This document shows, piece after piece, positions 1 to 4,564 of a stretch of 7,367 bases of DNA. Position 1 is the stretch's first letter, and each line of letters starts with the position of its first letter. The notes beneath the pieces are model-generated. The model saw nothing but the letters and a program-made list of their open reading frames with translations, made no database searches and had not been told where the DNA came from. The DNA comes from an uncultured Ruminococcus sp. GTDB lineage: Bacteria; Bacillota; Clostridia; Oscillospirales; Acutalibacteraceae. A program made the translations under genes and the position numbers. The stretch lies in assembly GCA_902773065.1 (NCBI GenBank), contig CACYDD010000365.1, positions 1 to 7,367 on the forward strand. The letters are read 5' to 3'.

Positions 1-317
1 CTTCTGTTTGTCCCGTTTGTTGTTTTGAGAAAATCCTTGGTTGTATTATGTGTCAGGTAAATCAGGTTGCCGATGATCGCATATCTGATAAACCTGATCA
101 GGCAGATCATTGTTAGCAGAAGCAGGATACCGCAGACAATGATTTCGATCATACTTTCGCTTTGCATTTGCTGCATCTGCACAAAGGCTGTTGTATCGGA
201 ACTGATCTCTCCCAAAGCTGTGTTGTAAATTGTCAGTGCATTAACAGCATGAACAAGCCGATAACCCTCATATATTCCGCTCAGCAGTAAAACGATTCCC
301 GTTAAAAAATGAAACAT
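1..317 (-). CDS. Putative membrane protein, two hydrophobic segments (C-terminus outside window)
   Basis: The reading frame is open from the ATG at 317 to the left edge: 105 codons without a stop, so the 3' end is missing. The start is supported by an AAGGTG ribosome binding site a few bases upstream. I do not recognise a family. The translation begins MFHFLTGIVLLLSGIYEGYR, a hydrophobic N-terminal segment (about residues 3-16). A polar stretch with several Gln/Met (QMQQMQSESM, about 47-56) follows, then a second strong hydrophobic segment (IIEVCGILLLLTMICLI-like, about 58-74), then a basic, Thr/Asn-rich stretch to the edge. This pattern suggests a small integral membrane protein with two helices and a soluble loop between them. 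It lies downstream of the 56-residue gene on the same strand, separated by a hairpin and an inverted repeat, and could be expressed by readthrough. No own promoter is convincing. Function unknown. Confidence 0.6.
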   Translation of the reverse strand, partial: MFHFLTGIVLLLSGIYEGYRLVHAVNALTIYNTALGEISSDTTAFVQMQQMQSESMIEIIVCGILLLLTMICLIRFIRYAIIGNLIYLTHNTTKDFLKTTNGTNR

Positions 318-332
318 TTTTTCACCTTTTGT

Positions 333-350
333 TTCTTATACTTATAAGAA
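333..350. repeat. 8-bp inverted repeat (operator-like or RNA hairpin)
   Basis: TTCTTATA (333-340) and TATAAGAA (343-350) are perfect inverted arms separated by CT. The element lies 16-33 bases upstream of the ATG at 317, directly beside the hairpin at 351-383. It could be a repressor site or an extension of the transcript hairpin that shields the downstream ribosome binding site. The symmetry is read directly from the sequence; the role is inference. Confidence 0.45.
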
Positions 351-387
351 AAATCCTCAATCTTGTTTCATCAATGAGGATTTTTTT
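346..387. terminator. Terminator-like hairpin between the small gene and the membrane gene
   Basis: AAATCCTCA (351-359) and TGAGGATTT (375-383) form a 9-bp perfect stem around a 15-base loop. On the plus strand the stem runs into seven Ts. On the minus strand, the direction of both flanking genes, it is followed by only a short interrupted T run (TTCTTAT). It lies just after the stop codon of the 56-residue gene (389-391). On the minus strand it is therefore probably a weak or partial terminator that lets some transcription reach the membrane gene; on the plus strand it looks more efficient. Confidence 0.6.
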
Positions 388-388
388 G

Positions 389-559
389 TTATACAGTCAT
401 CAATCTTTTTCGTTTGTTTTTTTCGGCTTTTTCCCTACATATTTTTGCACGAGCTAATGCTTTATCAAGCATACTTTCTTTTGACACCTTCAAAAAGTCC
501 TCGACTTTATCCTCTGCAACCTCAAATGTAACGTGAACAGGTTTGGAAAATACTGCCAT
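389..559 (-). CDS. Small charged hypothetical protein (56 aa)
   Basis: This is a 57-codon frame from the ATG at 559 to the TAA at 389-391. The protein starts MAVFSKPVHVTFEVAEDKVE and ends in a very basic tail (KAEKNKRKRLMTV). The layout suggests one or two short beta strands (about residues 2-15, alternating hydrophobic) and then one or two amphipathic helices (about 16-50). The Lys/Arg-rich C-terminus could contact nucleic acid. It is short enough to be missed by gene callers, but several signals support it: a sigma-A-type promoter 88 bases upstream, a G-rich ribosome binding site (GGGGTG) before the ATG, and a hairpin right after the stop. I have an impression of similar short proteins in accessory regions of Clostridia, but no named family. 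A DNA-binding regulator or antitoxin is possible; nothing in the sequence proves it. Confidence 0.65.
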   Translation of the reverse strand: MAVFSKPVHVTFEVAEDKVEDFLKVSKESMLDKALARAKICREKAEKNKRKRLMTV

Positions 560-577
560 GTACCACACCCCACTTTC

Positions 578-593
578 ATCTTAATATTAAGAT
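578..593. promoter_or_regulatory. Perfect 16-bp palindrome in the leader of the 56-aa gene
   Basis: ATCTTAATATTAAGAT is perfectly self-complementary with no spacer. It lies 19 bases upstream of the ATG at 559 and downstream of the mapped -10 element, so it is inside the expected transcript leader. A dimeric repressor bound here would block elongation, and the small basic protein itself is a candidate ligand (autoregulation). AT-rich palindromes of this size can occur by chance, so the call rests on position. Confidence 0.4.
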
Positions 594-646
594 TTTGATT
601 CAAAAATTAACTGTATATATAATATGAATGATTGTTTTCTATCTAT

Positions 647-675
647 ACAATATCACTTTTGCGTTTTAATGTCAA
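647..675 (-). promoter_or_regulatory. Sigma-A-type promoter for the 56-aa gene
   Basis: On the minus strand a consensus -35 TTGACA (670-675) is followed by a 17-base spacer and a -10 TATTGT (647-652, 4 of 6 matches). Transcription would begin near 640 and give a leader of about 80 bases before the ATG at 559. The -35 abuts the intergenic repeat array starting at about 685. Confidence 0.6.
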
Positions 676-684
676 TTTCAATTT

Positions 685-878
685 CACTAACCGGCGGCGC
701 ACCACGTACGCAGGGAATTCGCGCTGTCGCTACCCTTCGGTCGCTCTGAATGAAGAAAGATTAGTTTATCGCCGCGCTTCGATTTTATTGCCAACTATAA
801 TTTTACACTAACGCGGCGGAGTGCATCCGCTGTCAATTCGCGCTAAGGTTCATTGTAAAATGTCATTTATTGCCGCGC
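685..878. repeat. Two degenerate tandem copies of a GC-rich intergenic repeat
   Basis: Three blocks occur twice in the same order. Copy 1 has CACTAAC (685-691), AATTCGCGCT (716-725) and TTTATCGCCGCGC (765-777). Copy 2 has CACTAAC (806-812), AATTCGCGCT (835-844) and TTTATTGCCGCGC (866-878). CACTAAC is followed by a GGCGG-rich segment in both copies. In copy 2 this segment forms a GCGGA-gtgca-TCCGC hairpin (816-830). Copy 1 carries about 18 more bases between the second and third blocks. No reading frame of note crosses the array, and it is clearly richer in GC than its AT-rich surroundings. I suspect a genome-wide dispersed intergenic element of the REP/MITE kind, but only the local duplication is seen directly. 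Confidence 0.6.
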
Positions 879-898
879 CATAAAGTCCCGGAAATATT

Positions 899-943
899 TT
901 ACACCAACTTCTGCGCAGTGCCTGCATAAATATCCATTCCCAT
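899..943 (-). pseudogene. 5' stub of a truncated small gene (14 codons)
   Basis: An AAGGAG ribosome binding site (953-958), overlapping the stop of the preceding gene, is followed 9 bases later by ATG (941-943). The frame reads MGMDIYAGTAQKLV and stops at TAA (899-901). From memory, MGMDIYAGT or MGLDIYAGT is the typical N-terminus of a larger uncharacterised protein family that usually continues with LTRYY. Here the match ends after AGT. I read this as the start of a fourth gene of the small-gene cassette whose remainder was lost, with the break about 20 bases from the tandem repeat array. A genuine 14-residue peptide is the less likely alternative. Confidence 0.5.
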
Positions 944-956
944 AACAGTGATCTCC

Positions 957-1283
957 TTACCATTCTCTTTCTCTTATGGCTTCTTCTGTATCAATATCAA
1001 TACCGAAAAATGCAAGGATATATTCAACTGTTTCGCCTATGCTGTCACGGGCAACGGTTTCGATCTCACTGTCGTTTTCCTCAAACTCTTCTTCAAGGTC
1101 ATTGATTGCGAGTGTCATTTCGTCCAGAGCTTCCTGAATTTTTTCCTTGTCGGTTTCTCCGTTTTCCAGCAGGGCAATGACCTTTTCAATCTCGGATTTT
1201 ACCTTATCTACCAGAAAATCCGGAAAAAGTCCGTCATTGTACATATCTTCAAGCATTATATAACTTTCATCAAACTTTTTCAT
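957..1283 (-). CDS. DUF5713-like hypothetical protein (108 aa)
   Basis: The start is ATG at 1283, with an AAGGGG ribosome binding site 8 bases upstream. A GTG at 1301 in the same frame would lack a properly placed site. The protein is acidic and mostly helical. After MKKFDESYIMLEDMYNDG comes PDFLVDKVKSEIEKV (about residues 21-35), then a Glu-rich helix with DLEEEFEENDSEIETVARDS (62-81), and it ends GIDIDTEEAIREREW. The MY-D-(YF)P-FLVDKVK start, the EENDSEIET-AR centre and the terminal R-W match my memory of DUF5713, whose function is unknown. No signal peptide or membrane segment is present, so it is probably cytoplasmic. It is the third of three small genes packed behind trpS; its TAA overlaps the ribosome binding site of the truncated fourth gene. 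The acidic, accessory character recalls immunity-type proteins, but no toxin partner is in the window. Confidence 0.8.
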   Translation of the reverse strand: MKKFDESYIMLEDMYNDGLFPDFLVDKVKSEIEKVIALLENGETDKEKIQEALDEMTLAINDLEEEFEENDSEIETVARDSIGETVEYILAFFGIDIDTEEAIREREW

Positions 1284-1301
1284 GATAGTGTCCCCTTTCA
1301 C

Positions 1302-1670
1302 TCAAAACCATTCATCATCGTCTGCTTCAAAATCTTTGTAGTAACCGATAAAATCAGCCATAATTTCTTCTTTTGGCCGGGTGTTTTCGGTTTCCTTGCC
1401 GCCGTTTTTCAGGCTGTCAAGCCACTCCCCGTCTATCATACACCCGACATCAAAGCTGATGTGCTTGGCTTTGTCGATCAGTTCAATATCGGTTTCATCT
1501 CCGATACAGAAAAGATATCCGCACAGCAGGCGTATATATTCACTGCTGCTGCCATATTGGTAATTTTTGATTTCTTCTTCAATAAGCTCTCTGATTTCCG
1601 CTTTCGGAATTGTGTCAAATTCAAAACCATATTTCTGAATTATCTGTTCGGCTTTTTGTTCGTTTGTCAT
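1302..1670 (-). CDS. Uncharacterised acidic protein (122 aa), immunity-like in style
   Basis: The ATG at 1670 is preceded by AAGGGG (1681-1686), which overlaps the stop codon of the gene upstream. The protein is soluble, acidic and predicted helical. The N-terminal part (1-38) has paired Glu-rich helices (AEIRELIEEEIKNY). The central part, YIRLLCGYLFCIGDETDIEL (45-64) followed by IDKAKHISFDVGCMID (65-80), resembles a motif I remember in orphan immunity-like proteins (LLC-YLF-IGD-ED-LIWKAK-xx-FD). That is an impression, not a database match. The C-terminal part (97-122) carries EEIMADFIGYY and an acidic tail DDDEWF. It sits 14 bases after its upstream neighbour and 18 bases before the DUF5713-like gene, so the three are surely co-transcribed. 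No catalytic motif is evident. Confidence 0.75.
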   Translation of the reverse strand: MTNEQKAEQIIQKYGFEFDTIPKAEIRELIEEEIKNYQYGSSSEYIRLLCGYLFCIGDETDIELIDKAKHISFDVGCMIDGEWLDSLKNGGKETENTRPKEEIMADFIGYYKDFEADDDEWF

Positions 1671-1684
1671 GAATTTTCAGCCCC

Positions 1685-2056
1685 TTAGTATGTTGCTTCA
1701 ATTTCGAGTTGATAGGATTCACCGCCCAAAAAGTCAACCGCTCCTGAAAAATATATGGTGTGATGTTGATAGGTCAGTCGTCCTCTCACCGGATAATGTT
1801 CCATCATAATCAAAGCAAATTCATATCCTTCACTTAAATCATCATCCAGTTCTATATTAAGATTCCCATTTTCAAGCGGTAATCCTATTACATAGAATGT
1901 GGGAGGAAATTCAAACCAATCAAATTTTGTACCTGATATTGCTTTCTCGAATTTCTCATCATCTGTTGTAATTCCAATCGTTACTGTGTCATTTTTGTTT
2001 TCTGCTTCAACACTGCCGATTCCGAATTCAATATCACCGATTCTGAATGTACTCAT
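1685..2056 (-). CDS. Uncharacterised beta-rich protein (123 aa)
   Basis: The start is ATG at 2056, since the AAGGAG site (2066-2071) is 9 bases from it. A TTG at 2062 in frame would leave only 3 bases. The ribosome binding site overlaps the trpS stop, pointing to translational coupling. The protein begins MSTFRIGDIEFGIGSVEAEN and is dominated by alternating hydrophobic/polar stretches typical of beta strands (about 3-16, 24-30, 53-60, 66-71, 92-105, 112-121). Notable aromatic motifs are FDWFEFPPTFYV (45-56) and LTYQHHTIYFSGAVDF (94-109). No signal peptide or transmembrane segment is seen. I do not recognise the family. Its position directly behind trpS, followed by two more small acidic genes, suggests the first member of an accessory cassette inserted after the housekeeping genes. 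Confidence 0.75.
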   Translation of the reverse strand: MSTFRIGDIEFGIGSVEAENKNDTVTIGITTDDEKFEKAISGTKFDWFEFPPTFYVIGLPLENGNLNIELDDDLSEGYEFALIMMEHYPVRGRLTYQHHTIYFSGAVDFLGGESYQLEIEATY

Positions 2057-2069
2057 TACCAAATTCTCC

Positions 2070-3098
2070 TTATTTCGGCAGATATCCTATTTTTTTCATT
2101 GCTTTGTCAAGTGTGCGCTGTGAGATTTTCAGGGCAAATTCCGCACCCTTGCGGTACTGTTCTTCAAGATATGCTTTGTCATTGATATAGCGGTCAAAGC
2201 GTTCCTGAATCGGGCGCAGTTCTTCTATGACTGCTTCACCGACAGCCGTTTTGAAATCGCCGTAGCCTTTTCCTTCGAATTCGGCAGTAATTTGATCAGC
2301 AGTTTTGCCTGTTACGGCACTCATAATGCCGATCAGGTTGTTGATACCTTCCTTGCCTTCGCCGACACATACTCTTGCTTCGCTGTCGGTCACGGCTCTT
2401 TTGAATTTCTTCATGATGGTTTCGGGCTTATCAAGAACTGCTACCCATGAATTGACATTTTCGTCCGATTTTGACATTTTTCTTGTCGGGTCCTGCAAAG
2501 ACATTACTCTTGCACCGACTTCTGCGATATACGGGTCGGGTACAGTAAAGGTTTTGCCATAAATGCCGTTGAATCTCTCGGCGATATTTCTCGACAATTC
2601 CAGATGCTGTTTCTGGTCTGCTCCTACGGGAACAAGGTCAGCCTGATACAGAAGAATATCCGCCGCCATCAGTGACGGATAAGTAAACAGACCCGCATTG
2701 ACATTATCGGCGTGTTTCTGTGATTTATCCTTGAACTGTGTCATTCTCGAAAGCTCGCCGAACTGAGTGTAGCAGTTGAGAAGCCATGCCAGCTCTGCAT
2801 GAGTATGCACGTGACTCTGGATAAAGAACATACTTTTTTCGGGGTCGATGCCGCAGGCAAGAAGAAGTGCATAGGCATTTAAAATATTCTGCTTGAATAC
2901 CTTCGGGTCTTGCCTTACTGTAATTGCATGAAGGTCGGCAACGGCAAAAATGCAGTTATAGTCATCCTGTAATTTTACCCAGTTTCTCAGCGCACCGAGA
3001 TAGTTTCCGAGGGTGATCGTACCGCTCGGCTGAATGGCACTGAATATTCTTTTTTTCTTTTCGGTCGTCTGTGTATTATTTTTGATTTCTTCCGGCAT
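2070..3098 (-). CDS. trpS: Tryptophanyl-tRNA synthetase
   Basis: This class I aminoacyl-tRNA synthetase charges tRNA-Trp with tryptophan using ATP, in the cytoplasm. The family is clear from the HIGH-type signature PSGTITLGNYLGALRNW (residues 24-40, with TLGN in place of HIGH). Other marks are FAVADLHAIT (51-60) and the tryptophan-pocket motif YPSLMAADILLYQADLVPVG (140-159), with Met144 and Asp147 at the positions known to contact tryptophan in bacterial enzymes. ADQKQHLELSRNIAERFN (160-177) follows, and then the KMSKS loop (207-211). The length of 342 residues is normal, with about 15 extra charged residues at the N-terminus. The ATG at 3098 has a GGAGGT site (3107-3112) inside the end of the aminotransferase gene, whose TGA ends 1 base earlier. 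There is no T-box or other leader of its own, so expression depends on the upstream promoter at about 4360. Confidence 0.97.
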   Translation of the reverse strand: MPEEIKNNTQTTEKKKRIFSAIQPSGTITLGNYLGALRNWVKLQDDYNCIFAVADLHAITVRQDPKVFKQNILNAYALLLACGIDPEKSMFFIQSHVHTHAELAWLLNCYTQFGELSRMTQFKDKSQKHADNVNAGLFTYPSLMAADILLYQADLVPVGADQKQHLELSRNIAERFNGIYGKTFTVPDPYIAEVGARVMSLQDPTRKMSKSDENVNSWVAVLDKPETIMKKFKRAVTDSEARVCVGEGKEGINNLIGIMSAVTGKTADQITAEFEGKGYGDFKTAVGEAVIEELRPIQERFDRYINDKAYLEEQYRKGAEFALKISQRTLDKAMKKIGYLPK

Positions 3099-3099
3099 A

Positions 3100-4296
3100 T
3101 CAAAGTACCTCCGCTGCTAATTTTCCAAGTATTTTTATTCCTTTTTCAAGTTGTTCGTCTGTCGGTGTTGAAAAGTTGATCCTGAAAGAACTGCACTGTT
3201 CCGCTTCGTCTGTCAGGAAAGCATTTCCCGGGACAACACAAACCTTGTTCAGCACAGCCTGTTTGCAGAATTCGTTCATGGTGATTTTTGCATTTTCAGG
3301 CAGCTTGCACCATATAAACAATCCGCCCTCAATTCTCTGGTAGGTGATCCCTGTCGGAACAAGATATTTATCAAGAAGTTCCATGCAGAAATTCGCCTTT
3401 TTTCTGTAGATCTCTCTCAGACCTTTGAGATGTGCTTCATAATCGTATTCCGTCATGAACGCATGAGCTACCATTTGCGCCCATGAATTTGTGTGAACAT
3501 CTTCGCCCTGTTTGCAGACTACCATTTTTTGTATAACCTCTTTCGGTGCAATAGCAAAACCAAGGCGCATACCGGGTGACAGTACCTTTGAGAAAGACCC
3601 AGCATAGACTACTCTTCCGTCCGTATCAAGTGATTTGATACAAGGAACATCCTCGCCGCTGATGCGGAGTTCACCGTAAGGATTATCTTCAATCATCATC
3701 GTATTATATTTTCTTGCCAGCTCATAAATTGCTTTTCTCTTTTCAAAGCTTGTGGTAATGCCTGATGGGTTCTGGAAATTTGCTATAATATAAATGAACC
3801 GTACATTCTTTTCTGTTTTGAGCGCATTTTCCAGTGCTTCAAGGTTCATGCCGTCACTTTCCACAGGAACGCCGCAAAGACGGCAGTTATAGGAGCGGAA
3901 GGAATTCAGAGAACCAATAAAGCTCGGTGCTTCACAAATTACGGTATCGCCCTCATTGCAGGTCGTTTTTGTAAAAAGATCCATTACCTGCTGTGCACCC
4001 GATGTAATAATCAGGTCATCGTTATCCGTGCCTACATTGTATTTGTTCTTCATGTATTCCGCTACTGCATTTCTGAGCGGCGGATAACCCTCAGTGACAC
4101 TATACTGCAATGCACCGATCGGATTTTCTTTCAGTATCCTTGCGGATATTTCGGCAATCGCCTCTGTCGGGAACGCTTCGGGCGCAGGGTTGCCTGCGGA
4201 AAGCGAAACCACCGTCGGGTCTGCCGCATATTTAAAGATTTCTCTGATTGCCGACGGTTTGAGTGTTTTCACCTTATCGGATATGATATATTCCAT
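3100..4296 (-). CDS. PLP-dependent aminotransferase, class I/II (2-aminoadipate/aromatic type)
   Basis: This fold-type I aminotransferase transfers an amino group between an amino acid and a 2-oxo acid in the cytoplasm. In the 398-residue form, conserved marks are SLSAGNPAPEAFP (residues 31-43), QYSVTEGYPPLR (64-75), TSGAQQVMDLF (98-108), NFQNPSG with Asn176, EDNPYG with Asp204 and Tyr207, SFSK with the PLP-binding Lys237, and FRINFS with Arg372 for the substrate carboxylate. It resembles the LysN/2-aminoadipate and valine-pyruvate group without the GntR domain of MocR proteins; the exact substrate cannot be fixed. The frame stays open upstream to an ATG at 4479, but that extension lacks a ribosome binding site, looks non-coding and contains the promoter. 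I therefore start at 4296, the usual family N-terminus (MEYIISDKVKTLKPSAIREI), although the site there is weak. Pairing with trpS hints at aromatic amino acids, weakly. Confidence 0.92.
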   Translation of the reverse strand: MEYIISDKVKTLKPSAIREIFKYAADPTVVSLSAGNPAPEAFPTEAIAEISARILKENPIGALQYSVTEGYPPLRNAVAEYMKNKYNVGTDNDDLIITSGAQQVMDLFTKTTCNEGDTVICEAPSFIGSLNSFRSYNCRLCGVPVESDGMNLEALENALKTEKNVRFIYIIANFQNPSGITTSFEKRKAIYELARKYNTMMIEDNPYGELRISGEDVPCIKSLDTDGRVVYAGSFSKVLSPGMRLGFAIAPKEVIQKMVVCKQGEDVHTNSWAQMVAHAFMTEYDYEAHLKGLREIYRKKANFCMELLDKYLVPTGITYQRIEGGLFIWCKLPENAKITMNEFCKQAVLNKVCVVPGNAFLTDEAEQCSSFRINFSTPTDEQLEKGIKILGKLAAEVL

Positions 4297-4355
4297 TTCA
4301 AACAGCTTCTTTCCTGAATAATAAATTAACTCATAGCGAGTCTCAATCCTCTTAA

Positions 4356-4384
4356 ATTTTACCACATTTGCTGATATCATGCAA
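4356..4384 (-). promoter_or_regulatory. Promoter for the aminotransferase-trpS-small gene operon
   Basis: On the minus strand TTGCAT (4379-4384) lies 17 bases from TAAAAT (4356-4361). The -10 is extended by TGG directly before it (TGGTAAAAT), which compensates for the poor -35. The transcript would start near 4349, leaving a leader of about 50 bases before the ATG at 4296. That is too short for a T-box riboswitch, and no T-box sequence is seen. Confidence 0.55.
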
Positions 4385-4502
4385 CCAATAAAACAAGCTT
4401 TTCGTCGTGTTTTCACAGTCGAGAGTTTAAAACATTTTTCTGAACTTGCATATTTCCCATAATTATTCGGAATTTTCATGTTAAGTTTGTATTATTATCA
4501 GG

Positions 4503-4531
4503 TTGTAATTTTTTCATAAATACATTATACT
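4503..4531 (+). promoter_or_regulatory. Promoter for the DHHW-like protein and Nudix genes
   Basis: TTGTAA (4503-4508) and TATACT (4526-4531, 5 of 6 matches) are separated by 17 bases. Transcription would start near 4538, giving a leader of about 27 bases with a GAGGA ribosome binding site (4556-4560). The promoter is divergent from the one at 4356-4384; about 120 bases separate their -35 elements. Confidence 0.55.
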
Positions 4532-4544
4532 TAGTGTAAGTATA
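4526..4544. promoter_or_regulatory. Inverted repeat overlapping the -10 and start site (operator-like)
   Basis: TATACTTA (4526-4533) and TAAGTATA (4537-4544) are perfect 8-bp inverted arms with a GTG spacer. The left arm contains the complete -10 element and the right arm covers the expected start site. A dimeric regulator bound here would block RNA polymerase. The regulator is unknown; the AT-rich arms with a short spacer would suit a GntR/YtrA- or MarR-type dimer, but this is a guess. Confidence 0.55.
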
Positions 4545-4564
4545 CATGAGTAAGTGAGGATAAA

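Noticed and set aside
685..878. CRISPR array or attachment site in the repeat region.
   Set aside because: There are only two imperfect copies of unequal length with diverged interiors, no regular spacers, no cas genes, and no integrase or tRNA gene nearby.
948..1688. A 246-codon plus-strand frame opposite the small-gene cassette.
   Set aside because: It is the antisense of two well-supported minus-strand genes with correct ribosome binding sites. Its Phe-rich composition is what reverse reading of Glu/Lys-rich genes gives, and it has no ribosome binding site.
4297..4355. T-box or tryptophan leader ahead of the aminotransferase-trpS operon.
   Set aside because: The leader is only about 50 bases, with no T-box sequence, no terminator/antiterminator pair and no short Trp-rich frame.
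4297..4479. Possible N-terminal extension of 61 residues on the aminotransferase, starting at an ATG at 4479.
   Set aside because: There is no ribosome binding site before 4479, the translation looks like random non-coding sequence, the operon promoter lies within the segment, and the family N-terminus begins at the ATG at 4296.
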